Source: Dyella terrae (lineage in GTDB: Bacteria > Pseudomonadota > Gammaproteobacteria > Xanthomonadales > Rhodanobacteraceae). Taken from it: 64,000 nt of DNA. Under the pieces are notes generated by a model that was given only the letters and a program-made list of their open reading frames with translations, made no database searches and was not told where the DNA came from. The translations under genes and the position numbers were made by a program. The stretch spans positions 868,001-932,000 of the forward strand of contig NZ_SIZZ01000002.1 of the NCBI RefSeq assembly GCF_004322705.1, read 5' to 3'. Shown in pieces: positions 36,426 to 45,898 of this stretch (positions are counted from its first letter, which is position 1; each line of letters opens with the position of its first letter).

Positions 36426-38114
36426 ATGCACGACGCCCCGCTCATCGCCACGATCGTCAGCGGCATCGTATTGGCCTTTATCTTTGCCGCGATCGCGCAT
36501 CGACTGAAACTGCCGGCGCTCGCGGGCTACCTGCTGGCAGGCGTCGTGGTGGGACCGTTCACGCCGGGCTATGTCGCCGATGGCCATCTCGCCCATCAAC
36601 TGGCGGAGCTGGGCGTCGTGTTGCTGATGTTTGGCGTGGGCCTGCATTTTTCATTGAAGGATCTTCTGTCCGTCAAGAACATCGCCATCCCGGGTGCCCT
36701 CGGTCAGATGACCGTCGCCACGGCCATGGGCATGCTGCTCGGCTGGGCACTCGGCTGGCCCATGGTGCAGGGGTTTGTGTTTGGCCTGGCGTTATCGGTC
36801 GCCAGTACCGTGGTGCTGTTGCGCGCGATGGAAGAGCGTCGCCTCATGGACACCGAGCGCGGCCGCATTGCGGTGGGCTGGCTGATCGTGGAAGACCTCG
36901 CCATGGTGCTGGCGCTCGTGCTGCTGCCGGCGCTTGGCGCATCGCTCGCTGGCGACGGCCAGGACGTACCAGGGCTTGGGGAGATCGCAGCGACGGTCGG
37001 ATGGACCATCGGAAAGGTGGTTGTCTTCGTCGCCGTGATGCTGATCATCGGGCGTCGCCTGATTCCCTGGCTGCTGCAATCGGTCGCCAAGTTCGGATCG
37101 CGTGAGCTGTTCCGTCTTGCGGTGCTCGCCATTGCGCTGGGTGTCGCTTTTGGCGCGGCGGGACTATTCGGTGTGTCCTTCGAGCTGGGCGCGTTCTTCG
37201 CCGGCATGATGATGGGCGAATCAAAGCTGGCACATGATGCGGCTGAAGAAACGCTGCCACTGCGCGACGCGTTTGCCGTGCTGTTTTTCGTGTCCATCGG
37301 CATGCTGTTCAACTACCAGGTCGTGCTGACCGAGCCGCTGGTCGTGCTCGCGGCCTTGCTGATCATCGTTTTTGGCAAGTCACTGGCGGCCTATCTGATC
37401 GTGCGCGCCTTTGGCAAAACCAAGAAGACGGCGCTGACGATTGCGACGAGTCTTTCGCAGATCGGCGAGTTTTCTTTCATCCTCATTGGCGTTGGCGTGG
37501 CCCAGCATCTGGTCAGCAAGGAAGCGCAGGATGTGCTGCTGGCGGCCGCCATCGTCTCGATCCTGATCAATCCGTTGCTGTTCAAGATGCTTGATCGCTA
37601 TCTGGAGCGAGAAGCCGCCGCCGCGCCCGTCATCGTCACGCCTGCCGCAGCGACAGAAGAGCCCGCGGAACTGCTGCCGAGCGCGCTGTACGATCACGTC
37701 GTGGTGGCAGGCTACGGTCGCCTGGGTCAAATGCTCGGAAATGCCGTGCAGGCTCGCGGAGAGGCGCTGCTTGTGCTCGACGATGAAAAGGATCATGTCG
37801 AAGCGCTCAAAGCGAAAGGCATCGACACCATCGTCGGCAATGCCAGCGCCGATCCGGTGCTTGAGGCGGCGAATCTGCCCAAAGCGCGCGCCCTGCTGAT
37901 CACGCTACCCAAGGCCTTTGAAAGCAGCGAAGTGGTGCGCGTGGCGCGCAAGCTCAATCCGCAACTTCAGATCATTGCCCGCGCGGATTCGGACGAGTGC
38001 CGCGACCTGCTGCTCAAGCAGGGTGCCAACCTGGTGGTGCAGGGTGAACAAGAGCTGGCACGCACGATGATCACTGGCCTGGGCCCGGAGGCGACGGTCC
38101 AGTCCGTCTTGTAG
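36426..38114 (+). CDS. ybaL: Monovalent cation:proton antiporter-2 family, YbaL/Kef type
   Basis: 562 residues (E. coli YbaL 558). An N-terminal CPA2 exchanger with about 12 membrane segments (LPALAGYLLAGVVVGPFTPG, LLMFGVGLHFSLKDL, FELGAFFAGMMMGES, ALTIATSLSQIGEFSFILIG) and a C-terminal TrkA-N nucleotide-binding domain from about residue 420 (HVVVAGYGRLGQMLGNAV). It would exchange potassium or sodium for protons in the inner membrane, gated by NAD(H) or a similar ligand. AAGGATTTCCGCC precedes ATG 36426. The glutathione-binding features of KefB/KefC were not checked. Confidence 0.9.
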   Translation: MHDAPLIATIVSGIVLAFIFAAIAHRLKLPALAGYLLAGVVVGPFTPGYVADGHLAHQLAELGVVLLMFGVGLHFSLKDLLSVKNIAIPGALGQMTVATAMGMLLGWALGWPMVQGFVFGLALSVASTVVLLRAMEERRLMDTERGRIAVGWLIVEDLAMVLALVLLPALGASLAGDGQDVPGLGEIAATVGWTIGKVVVFVAVMLIIGRRLIPWLLQSVAKFGSRELFRLAVLAIALGVAFGAAGLFGVSFELGAFFAGMMMGESKLAHDAAEETLPLRDAFAVLFFVSIGMLFNYQVVLTEPLVVLAALLIIVFGKSLAAYLIVRAFGKTKKTALTIATSLSQIGEFSFILIGVGVAQHLVSKEAQDVLLAAAIVSILINPLLFKMLDRYLEREAAAAPVIVTPAAATEEPAELLPSALYDHVVVAGYGRLGQMLGNAVQARGEALLVLDDEKDHVEALKAKGIDTIVGNASADPVLEAANLPKARALLITLPKAFESSEVVRVARKLNPQLQIIARADSDECRDLLLKQGANLVVQGEQELARTMITGLGPEATVQSVL

Positions 38115-38137
38115 CTTGGATCGAAAGCGGCTGGAGC

Positions 38138-38398
38138 TTATCCAGCCACCTGCCAACGCATGGTTGGCTCCCGTGAGACACGCGAATGGGCGAGTGCCAG
38201 TTCCGGCACAAAGCGCCAATCGGTCAGGCAGTCAGGTAGCCGCGCATGGGGCCAGTTTCGGCGAAGCGCAGCAAGAGCGTGTTCGGCGGAGTCATGACGG
38301 TCCACTTCATGTTCGTCGAGCAGGCTGCGCCAACGACGTCCATGTCGAACGATGCGGAACAAGCCAACCTTGGCTGAGTAAACGTATTGGGCAAGCAT
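38138..38398 (-). CDS. Small conserved-type protein of unknown function
   Basis: 86 residues, basic and tryptophan-rich: VYSAKVGLFRIVRHGRRWRS, then HDSAEHALAALRRNWPHARLP and CLTDWRFVPEL. The pattern (FRIVRHGRRWR, a Ser-Ala-Glu-His-Ala helix, ARLP, a Trp-Arg near the end) looks like a small family I have seen in Beta- and Gammaproteobacteria, without known function. It converges on ybaL with 23 bases between. No clear ribosome site, so the start is uncertain. Confidence 0.6.
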   Translation of the reverse strand: MLAQYVYSAKVGLFRIVRHGRRWRSLLDEHEVDRHDSAEHALAALRRNWPHARLPDCLTDWRFVPELALAHSRVSREPTMRWQVAG

Positions 38399-38530
38399 GG
38401 AGCAAGATCCGGGGGGACGGTTCTTGGTGAATTTTGCGCGGGATAGATGACTGCACGGTGATTCGCATAAGTCGGCATTGTGTCGGTCTCATGTGCGAGT
38501 CATGAATCGTCACAGCGCTTTACAAAAAAC

Positions 38531-38561
38531 AAACGGCCCGCACTTGGCGGGCCGTTGTTTT
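38531..38561 (-). terminator. Terminator after the M28 peptidase gene
   Basis: ACGGCCCGC and GCGGGCCGT pair across ACTTG, with AAAACAA/TTGTTTT at the flanks. It lies 15-45 bases beyond the stop of the minus-strand peptidase gene. Confidence 0.88.
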
Positions 38562-38575
38562 AATGCGTGAAGCGT

Positions 38576-40228
38576 TTACTTGCGATCGGCAGCAGTGGCA
38601 TCGCGAGCGGCGCGGAATTCCGAGTCCTTGCCCCAATTGGGCCAGTGATCCGAATTGGCCAGATCGCTACCCACGGTGTAGAGGACCTGCAGGTCGCGCG
38701 CCATGCCGGTGAAGCTCCAGTCGGCCTGCCACTCGTCCGAGGGCTGGTGATAGTGCTTGTCGGTGTACTCGTCTTCCGCCGCCTTGCCGGCAGCGAGGCC
38801 ACCATCGACCCAGTCATTGCCAGAGCCAAACGACACCGCCGGCACGCCGCGCTTGGCAAAGGAGAAGTGATCGGAGCGGAAGAAGTGGCCTGCCTCTGGC
38901 TTCGGATCCGGTGAGTACGCCAGGTTCCACTTCTTTGCCGTATCGATCAGCTGATCGATCAGTTCAAGCTTTGCGCTGCCCGAGGTGGTGAAGTTGCGTG
39001 CCGGGCCGTGCGGGTCAAGTGCATCGAGGTTGAGCACGCCCACGGTTTTGCCGAGCGGGTAGAGCGGGTTGGCTGCATAGTATTCCGAGCCCAGCAGACC
39101 CTTTTCCTCGGCGGTGACATTGAGGAATACGATCGAGCGATTCGGTTGCGGCGCTTTCTTGAACGCGCGAGCAAGTTCGATCAGTGCTGCCGTGCCGGTG
39201 GCGTTGTCGACGGCGCCGTTATAAATGCGATCACCCTTCGCGTCCGGTGCGCCGACGCCCAGGTGATCCCAGTGAGCGCTGTACATCACCGTCTCATCCG
39301 GTCGCGACTTACCCGTAATGCGGCCGACGATGTTGTGCGAGGTGATGACCTTGCTGTCGACCTTGAACTTCGCCGCAAGCGTTTCGCCCTTCAGTACCAC
39401 GGGCTTGAAGTCCCGCGTCTGCGCCTGCTTCTTCAGCGCCTCGAAATCGAGGCCCGCATCCTTGAACAGCGACACGGCAAGATCGCGCTGGATCCACGCC
39501 TCGATTTTGGGGTGCACTTCGGACGGCTTTTTGCGGACGATGTCGAACATCGCATTGGTGTTGGAGTTCTTCACCGTGGCCCAGCCATACGAGGCCGGGT
39601 CGGTTTCGTGCACGATGAGCACGCCGAGTGCTCCCTGGCGCGCGGCTTCCTCGAACTTGTACGTCCAGCGGCCGTAGTAGGTCATGGCCTTGCCGCCGAA
39701 GTCACCCTGGCCCGTCTCGAAGTCCGGGTCATTGATCAGCATGACGGCGATCTTGCCGTGCAGATCCACGCCCTTGTAGTCGTCCCAGTGGCGTTCCGGT
39801 GCCTTGACGCCGTAGCCGAGGAATACCAGCGGCGCACTGGCGATGCTTACGTCCTTCGAGCCGTCCATCGACGCGCGAACAGCAATCTGGTCACCTTGCG
39901 TGAGGGCCATCGTCTTGCCATTGATGTTGATGGCCAGCGAAGGCGTGCCGGTAATCTCGGCGCGCTGCAGCGGCACGGCCTGGGTCCAGGCGCGCTTGCC
40001 GTTCTTCAGATCGCCGCCGGGCTCGAGGCCGGCGGCCTTGTACTGCGCCACCACGTAGTCGATGGTCTTGGTTTCGCCTGCCGTGGCCGGGCCGCGACCT
40101 TCGAAGGCGTCGGATGAGAGCGTCTTGACGTCCTCGGACAGACGGTGCGGATCGAACGTCGGGGCGTCGGTGGCGTGCAAGGCAGCACCCAGCGACAGGG
40201 CAAGCAGGGAAAGCGCGATTCGCTTCAC
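38576..40228 (-). CDS. Secreted M28-family zinc aminopeptidase
   Basis: 550 residues with a Sec signal peptide (RIALSLLALSLGAALHATDA). A protease-associated insert lies in the middle (HGKIAVMLINDPDF, GALGVLIVHETDPASYGW). The two-zinc site of M28 is complete: SAHWDHLG (H and D), GAVDNATGTAALIEL (D), TAEEKGLLGS (catalytic E, ligand E), LDALDPHG (D) and DKHYHQPSDEW (H). It would remove N-terminal residues from peptides in the periplasm or outside. The start is GTG 40228, set by the signal peptide. It stands alone, with its own terminator. Confidence 0.92.
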   Translation of the reverse strand: MKRIALSLLALSLGAALHATDAPTFDPHRLSEDVKTLSSDAFEGRGPATAGETKTIDYVVAQYKAAGLEPGGDLKNGKRAWTQAVPLQRAEITGTPSLAININGKTMALTQGDQIAVRASMDGSKDVSIASAPLVFLGYGVKAPERHWDDYKGVDLHGKIAVMLINDPDFETGQGDFGGKAMTYYGRWTYKFEEAARQGALGVLIVHETDPASYGWATVKNSNTNAMFDIVRKKPSEVHPKIEAWIQRDLAVSLFKDAGLDFEALKKQAQTRDFKPVVLKGETLAAKFKVDSKVITSHNIVGRITGKSRPDETVMYSAHWDHLGVGAPDAKGDRIYNGAVDNATGTAALIELARAFKKAPQPNRSIVFLNVTAEEKGLLGSEYYAANPLYPLGKTVGVLNLDALDPHGPARNFTTSGSAKLELIDQLIDTAKKWNLAYSPDPKPEAGHFFRSDHFSFAKRGVPAVSFGSGNDWVDGGLAAGKAAEDEYTDKHYHQPSDEWQADWSFTGMARDLQVLYTVGSDLANSDHWPNWGKDSEFRAARDATAADRK

Positions 40229-40307
40229 GTGGCGGTACTCAATGAGGGAAACCGCCACCGATAGTAGGAAGCCTTCACGCTGTGGTCCAGCTGCACCGCA
40301 ATGAAGC

Positions 40308-40332
40308 AGCCCCCGGCGTTGCGCCGGGGGTT
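40308..40332 (-). terminator. Hairpin downstream of the PepSY gene
   Basis: CCCCCGGCG and CGCCGGGGG pair over a 3-base loop, with a weak T-rich tail on the minus strand (CTGCTTCATT). It follows the PepSY stop by about 15 bases. Confidence 0.65.
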
Positions 40333-40345
40333 GCAAGGGCTTCGA

Positions 40346-40762
40346 TCAGTTGGTGCCGACGATCCGCCCGCTTTGCGGATCGATCTGCAGCTTCACATCC
40401 GCGCCGGCCGGGTTCTCGGCCTTGGCGCGCCACACGCCATCCTTGAAGCCCACGTCATGGACGTGCGTATATCCCTGCGTCGAGAGCGATGCCTTCACGT
40501 CGCGCTCGGACAGGCGAGATACCTGCTTCTCGGGATAAGTCTGGCCGGTCTTGGGGTCGACCTTGACGTCCACCTTGGTGCCGTCCGCGCTGCGCGCCGT
40601 GGCCTGCCACACACCATCCTTGAACTTCAGGTCGTGGATCTTGGTGTAACCCTGCTGCTCAAGCTGCGTGTTGATCTGTCGCTCCGTCAGCGCATCCTGC
40701 GCCATCACCGTTGACGTCCCCAGGGCAAGAACGATGGCCAATGAAGCGATCGTCGTTTTCAT
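40346..40762 (-). CDS. Exported protein with two PepSY-like repeats
   Basis: 138 residues with a signal peptide (TIASLAIVLALGTSTVMAQ). The mature part is an internal duplication of about 55 residues: LTERQINTQLEQQGYTKIHD, KFKDGVWQATA and VDPKTGQ in copy one, LSERDVKASLSTQGYTHVHD, GFKDGVWRAKA and IDPQSGRIV in copy two. Each copy looks like a PepSY domain, a fold that often inhibits peptidases. It lies next to the secreted M28 peptidase, so a control role on that or another exported protease is conceivable, but unproven. Confidence 0.85.
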   Translation of the reverse strand: MKTTIASLAIVLALGTSTVMAQDALTERQINTQLEQQGYTKIHDLKFKDGVWQATARSADGTKVDVKVDPKTGQTYPEKQVSRLSERDVKASLSTQGYTHVHDVGFKDGVWRAKAENPAGADVKLQIDPQSGRIVGTN

Positions 40763-41237
40763 AGTGGGTGCCTTTGCGTGAATGGGCTTCGAAGTTTCGT
40801 ATCGAGCGAAATAACGGCCGGTGAACCGCGATCGGGCGGCGCCAGCATTGACGTGACATTCACTCAAGCCTTCAGCATGAAGGTTGCTGACCTTGCTGCC
40901 GTTCATCATTGGCCCCAGACCGTTGCCAGCCTTGCTGTGGCATGGCGCATGTGTCGTGACTCCGATGGAGGGGCGATGCTCAACGGTCGGCTTCGAGTGC
41001 ACCGGTTGTGTACCTCATGGAAGTGCACGTGCTTGTCGGCGGAGTCTGCATGGCTGCGCAAAACGTTGGCCGCGCCAGGACTTCATTCGCAGGCAATGCA
41101 GGGCTCACACCGGATACGGAAACAGTACAGGCCAGCCCGGCACGCTTTGTGAGCGGACCCCATCGCTATTCAGTCAGTCGATGAAGAGGAGTCCTTGCCA
41201 ATGATGAAAGACGCCTCACTACTTCAAGGAGCTTCCC
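40763..41237. other. 475-base region without a supported gene
   Basis: No open frame here has both coding character and a ribosome site. It must hold the promoters of the PepSY gene (minus) and the toxin-like gene (plus). TTTCG-N7-CGAAA at 40795-40811, 33 bases above the PepSY start, is a possible operator. AAGGAG at 41226-41231 is the ribosome site of the large gene. Confidence 0.6.
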
Positions 41238-44200
41238 GTGCCGGCCATCACGATATTCAATCAACCGCGCTTGGCGATGAATCAGTCGGGCCTGGATGGC
41301 ATGTCTCCGGTGAGGAGCGTGTCCGGGCAGGGGCCTGCGTCAGGCCATCTGCATAAACTGGGCGACCACGTCATCCGATCCATCAAGCGTGCCGATGCCA
41401 GTTACGGCTGGCCTGGCGAGCGGGACCCCATTTCCCTGAGTGGGGGACGCAGGCCGCGCCATCGCCGTAATGCATCCACGCCAGGTGCAGTGTCCGGCGC
41501 GCAGTCGCTCGCTTCCGGGAAAGGGCAGAACGGGCAGCCCGCCCAGGCGAAAGCGGTGATTTCCATTTGCCCCGATTCCTGGAGTTCCACCGGAACGGCA
41601 GGCGTCGACTTTCGATGCATTGATGGTCCCGCGGACGGCGACGACACCTTTCCGCATGCAGCGCCACCGCCACGCGACGGACCGCTCAAGTCGAGTCAGT
41701 ACATCAACGCACTGAAGCACATCCAGAACGACTTTCCCCATATCCAGGCGCTGGCGAATCAAACCGCAGCATCCGCCTTGGCGCGGCTGGGGCAGACACT
41801 CGATCCCGTGGAGCGCTTCTTCAATACGTTCAAGAACGCTCAGCTCGATGATTCGGCGCCCGGGGTATGGAGCCATTTCGGCTTTCCCGATCGATCCGAA
41901 CGTCTGTGGCAAATGCCCATCACGCACGATTCGCAGACATCCGAAGAAAGTACGGACAACTTGAACAAATTCTCTGGCATTTATCTGTCGGACGATGCGG
42001 TTTTCTACGGTGATCCAAATCGTGAGGAGATCCATGCCGCCGACCTGATCCGGCAACTCAGGGAAAGCGATTTTCTTCAAGCGTACGAAATCCATCTTCA
42101 AAGATACTGGTCGAATCATCTGTCCAGTTATGCCGGATATCTGAAGAAGCAGCTTTCCCACATCGTGAAGCAGAAGCCGAGCCATGAGCTTTCCAATCTC
42201 GCGCGAACGCTTGTTCTTGCCGTGATCGGCGAAGCATGTCCGAGTGCATTCGCGAATGCCGCTATTGGCGTCAGGCACCTCGAAATCGACGGCCATCAGG
42301 CGACGGACGCTTATGTGTTTGAAGCGGGAAAGACGTTGATGTTGGTGGCGCCACACACACGGGAGTTCATGATCGAGTTCCGGTCGCATGAGGACATGGC
42401 GGCATGGGTGGTGAAGAAGGCTGCGAGCGCGCCCCAGGAGATTGCGCTCAGTTTTGGCATTCTGGATCGAGAGATATCGTGGAGAAGTGTCGATTCGATG
42501 CTGGTTGAATTCGCCAAACGAAGTGGCGAAGAAGGCATGCGCAAGCTGATAAGGGTTTCGCCACAATCCGTGGAGGGGGATTGGTCCATGCATGCGGCCA
42601 GCGAAGTGAAGCATCGCGTCATGGAGGACATTCACATCATGAGATTCGAGCCATCGGCCGAAGTGCGAAAGCGATACCTGAGGTATTTCCTCAAGGCGCT
42701 GCCGATTGCCGACAAGGTGCCGATGACGCAAGACATTGCCCTGCGAGAGGCAGGGCGCCTTTTGCGTCCTGCCTGGCGGCGGGACCTCGGCGTGGGCGTG
42801 CGTGACGGCACGTCGACAGAGATCGGGGTGGGTCTGGTCAACCCGGTCATGGGCGACATTTATGAGTTCAGGCAGCGCCTGGTCTTCCGCTACTTTTCTG
42901 ATCGGGATGCATGGATCGTCGACGGTACGGGGGGCAAGTCTCGCCCGACGTGCGTCGATGACTATATCGAGCCGCATTTGCCGTACGAGTCCGGCGACGG
43001 ATCGCTGGTTGCCACGAAGGGCATGTGGAAGCTTGAGCCTGGGAATTCTTCAGCGGACAAGATGCGAGACTCCGATGGGATCGCAACGGTCAATGATCAG
43101 GAAGATGTCGCCATATGCCGTCACCGGAACCAAACGTATCTGAGCAGGACGCCCGGCGGATGGCCCTTCGGAAGCCCCTTGGTGGATCTTGGAAAGGGAA
43201 GGTGGGCAACGCGCGAAGCCGTGCAGGTGCTGCCGCCGAACTGGACGTTTGTCCCCGGTCGCGCTGAACAGTATTGGTTCGCACACGCCTTCAAGGAGAT
43301 GAATCCGGTTCATCTGACATCGACATCCACGCCCGATGTCTATCGGGCCATCGATGGCGGGTTTGTCCTCAAGACGTCCATGGGTTATTTGCCGCTGACC
43401 AAGTCTGCGGACGGTTGGCGCGCAGGATTCGGTGGGCCTCCCATGGCGCGGGGCAGTGACGGACAGTGGTCCATTCAGATGTCGCGCTCCGCTTACGTAC
43501 CGCCCCTGATCGAAACAACGGAAGTGGCATCATTGACGGCCGCTTTCGAGGAATCCGGCACGCAGGTGTCGGCGTCGCATGCGCTTACTTTCATAAAGGC
43601 GATGCGCAACGCCGGTTTCAGAGGAGGGATTGACGAGCTCTTTTCATTCGTGAAGAAGCCGCGTCCCCTGGCGCTGACCAGGTCGGAGGGGAGGCCCCAG
43701 CATCACGGGCTTTCGATTCGCTCTACCGAGGTCGACATGGCCAGGGTCACGCGCGCCCAGCTGCATGCGTTGAGGCATCGTCTGCCCGATGATCAGGCAC
43801 TGGCCGTCGCCTTGGTTGAGTATCGGTCAGATCGCCAGATGCGCTTGGTGGCCGCGGTTCCGCCCGGGTTCGAAAAGGTGGCGACGAAGATTCATTGCGA
43901 TGTGGTCACTTCGTGGTATGAGGCCTCGCCCGAGCAGTTGATTGCTGGACTCGCCCGCCAGGTGGATGCGCGCATCCGGCATGTCACGGTGTCTCGTGAG
44001 CCGTCCATGGCACAGTTGGGTGAGATCTACCTCGTTGCACCAAACGCCGTCGTTCTGTTTCCCTTTTCCCATCCGGCTTTCCGTAGGAGCTCCCTGCAGG
44101 AACCGCGCGAGCCGGCACTCATGAGTACCGGCGCGGCGACCTGCGAGCAGGAGCGAATCAGGAGGGATGGACGGTGCACGCAGCTACAAACAGCCATTCG

Positions 44201-45890
44201 AAACAATCTCGAGACCGTCGATGACTACATTGCCCAGTCCCTGAATCACCAGATCATTCTTCCTCAACAAATGGCCGAAGGGTCGCTTTACGCACATAAC
44301 CATCGGCTGATCGTTATCAATCACACCACCGGCCTTTCGCGCGAAATGCAGCCAGGTGCCACCGGAGGTGGCGAAACGCTTGTGCCGCGCGAGGTGGTTA
44401 CAGGTCGGATCGTCTTCCAGCCGCATTTTGGACGTGTGACGAGCATGGTTCCCGGAACCGTGGCGTGGGCCAATGAGATCGAGCAGATGACCGTCACCGT
44501 GATGCTCGATGGCGTCGTGGAGGGAGTGAACGACCAACGCATCATTCGTTTCACGGGTCATTGGATCAGTCAACGCCGGTTTCGCCTCGTTGGTCAGCCG
44601 ATGCCGGGCGAGTTTCTTGAGGGCGAGTTCGAGATGCCGGATTCGCCGACCCCAGTGGCCGACCTGAGTCACACGACGCTGAGGTTCCGCAGGTTACGCT
44701 GGGAGCAACATCAGGACATGATCTCCCAGCATGTCCACCTCTGGGATGCCTTGTCCAGAGGGCGCTCCGCCGCACCGATGCCGCAATGGTTTATCAGGAT
44801 TCCTGAAATCCAGGAGCTGCGTGACCTGATGGTCAGTCGCGGGTGGAGTCCTCAGCAGGTGGAGAGGATTCGATGGGAGTACTCGCGGTTCCTGGATGAG
44901 CGGGTGACGAGAGAAGCCCTGGTTCGTCATATCGGGGATTGGCACCCCATGGACATCGACGCGCATGCCTCACCAAGTCACATGGTGGCGATTTCGCCTG
45001 CGCCGCAAAGCGCGCGCGCGTCCACGTTGGCCTTCAACAGCCACTTCGCGAATGGAGCGCGTCAGATGCTGGAAGGGCACCTTCGTGCCACGGGGATACG
45101 CATGGCGAACATTCGAAGCGGTCCGAATGATTCAAGGCAGGCGCGCGCGGTGCCGATGGTCCTGTTTGTGCAGGCCATCTATCGGGAACGCACCGATCCC
45201 GCTGCCTCGATCCTTTACCGACCACCGGGGAGCGCCAACGCCGCTACGCTGGAAGCGCGGGAGAGGAGTCCAAACTATTACGACATCGTCCTGGCCGCGG
45301 GTGCCGGCAACTGCGATGACCTGGCGCTGACAGCGGCACGCGCCATTGTGGACGCGGGTGGCGCGGCGGTGACCTGGCAAATGCCCGGGGCGCACACCTT
45401 CGTGGTGGTTGGGGCGGTGCCTTCCGGAATGCCAAGCGCCTCGTTCGGTGAGCCGGGGTGGGAGAGCCTTTTTGTCTACGATCCCTGGCTCGACATCATC
45501 TGTCCCGCACCGAGCTACCGCGACAGGTTCCGTCAGGAAATGCATCGCCGCGATGCGCTGGGCCATCAGATCGCCTTCAGACGATCTGTCGGAGGCTATG
45601 ACTGGTACTCACCAGTCGATCAGGAGTGGCTCGCCCTGACGTCCGCAAACAATCCATTCCAATGGGGCTATGCGCCGCCGCTACCTACGCGGCCTGTCGT
45701 GCCCGTCGACGTGGCGGGACCGGCAGGAGCCTTGCCCTGGGCGCCTGGCGAAGTATGGAGTGCCACCCCATGGGAGCCGATTCCGGGCGTTCGGGTCAGT
45801 GGCGATCTGCCACGCAGCCGCAACAGGGAGGACAGGTTTGACTGGCAGCTCGCGCAAACTTCCACGCCGCCGTCGGCCGGCGCCGGATAG
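41238..45890 (+). CDS. Large toxin-like protein with C-terminal Cys-His-Asp (papain/transglutaminase-like) domain
   Basis: 1550 residues, no Sec signal, starting at GTG 41238 with AAGGAG seven bases before. Residues 1-150 are rich in Ser, Gly, Pro and Gln and look unstructured, as in injected effectors. Residues about 165-520 resemble the dermonecrotic-toxin-like domain (DUF6543) common in pseudomonads: YWSNHLSSYAGYLKKQL, ARTLVLAVIGEACPS, LEIDGHQATDAYVFEAGKT and EFRSHEDMAAWVV. The C-terminal part has C1359 in GAGNCDDLALTAARAI, H1386 in PGAHTFVVVG and D1415 in VYDPWLDI, the order and spacing of papain-like and transglutaminase-like toxin domains that cleave or deamidate host proteins. Codons look more A/T-rich than next door, by eye. 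No secretion apparatus or partner gene is in the window. Toxin function is inferred. Confidence 0.8.
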   Translation: MPAITIFNQPRLAMNQSGLDGMSPVRSVSGQGPASGHLHKLGDHVIRSIKRADASYGWPGERDPISLSGGRRPRHRRNASTPGAVSGAQSLASGKGQNGQPAQAKAVISICPDSWSSTGTAGVDFRCIDGPADGDDTFPHAAPPPRDGPLKSSQYINALKHIQNDFPHIQALANQTAASALARLGQTLDPVERFFNTFKNAQLDDSAPGVWSHFGFPDRSERLWQMPITHDSQTSEESTDNLNKFSGIYLSDDAVFYGDPNREEIHAADLIRQLRESDFLQAYEIHLQRYWSNHLSSYAGYLKKQLSHIVKQKPSHELSNLARTLVLAVIGEACPSAFANAAIGVRHLEIDGHQATDAYVFEAGKTLMLVAPHTREFMIEFRSHEDMAAWVVKKAASAPQEIALSFGILDREISWRSVDSMLVEFAKRSGEEGMRKLIRVSPQSVEGDWSMHAASEVKHRVMEDIHIMRFEPSAEVRKRYLRYFLKALPIADKVPMTQDIALREAGRLLRPAWRRDLGVGVRDGTSTEIGVGLVNPVMGDIYEFRQRLVFRYFSDRDAWIVDGTGGKSRPTCVDDYIEPHLPYESGDGSLVATKGMWKLEPGNSSADKMRDSDGIATVNDQEDVAICRHRNQTYLSRTPGGWPFGSPLVDLGKGRWATREAVQVLPPNWTFVPGRAEQYWFAHAFKEMNPVHLTSTSTPDVYRAIDGGFVLKTSMGYLPLTKSADGWRAGFGGPPMARGSDGQWSIQMSRSAYVPPLIETTEVASLTAAFEESGTQVSASHALTFIKAMRNAGFRGGIDELFSFVKKPRPLALTRSEGRPQHHGLSIRSTEVDMARVTRAQLHALRHRLPDDQALAVALVEYRSDRQMRLVAAVPPGFEKVATKIHCDVVTSWYEASPEQLIAGLARQVDARIRHVTVSREPSMAQLGEIYLVAPNAVVLFPFSHPAFRRSSLQEPREPALMSTGAATCEQERIRRDGRCTQLQTAIRNNLETVDDYIAQSLNHQIILPQQMAEGSLYAHNHRLIVINHTTGLSREMQPGATGGGETLVPREVVTGRIVFQPHFGRVTSMVPGTVAWANEIEQMTVTVMLDGVVEGVNDQRIIRFTGHWISQRRFRLVGQPMPGEFLEGEFEMPDSPTPVADLSHTTLRFRRLRWEQHQDMISQHVHLWDALSRGRSAAPMPQWFIRIPEIQELRDLMVSRGWSPQQVERIRWEYSRFLDERVTREALVRHIGDWHPMDIDAHASPSHMVAISPAPQSARASTLAFNSHFANGARQMLEGHLRATGIRMANIRSGPNDSRQARAVPMVLFVQAIYRERTDPAASILYRPPGSANAATLEARERSPNYYDIVLAAGAGNCDDLALTAARAIVDAGGAAVTWQMPGAHTFVVVGAVPSGMPSASFGEPGWESLFVYDPWLDIICPAPSYRDRFRQEMHRRDALGHQIAFRRSVGGYDWYSPVDQEWLALTSANNPFQWGYAPPLPTRPVVPVDVAGPAGALPWAPGEVWSATPWEPIPGVRVSGDLPRSRNREDRFDWQLAQTSTPPSAGAG

Positions 45891-45898
45891 TGCAGGCA

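Noticed and set aside
40778..41204. Two small open frames in the gap before the toxin-like gene
   Set aside because: Biased composition, no ribosome site, no recognisable pattern; left as intergenic.
40763..41237. PIP-box or other type III secretion promoter before the toxin-like gene
   Set aside because: TTCG words occur but not with the 15-base spacing, and no type III gene is in the window.
41340..42977. 545-residue minus-strand open frame opposite the toxin-like gene
   Set aside because: Arg/His-rich antisense shadow; the plus strand has the ribosome site and domain likeness.
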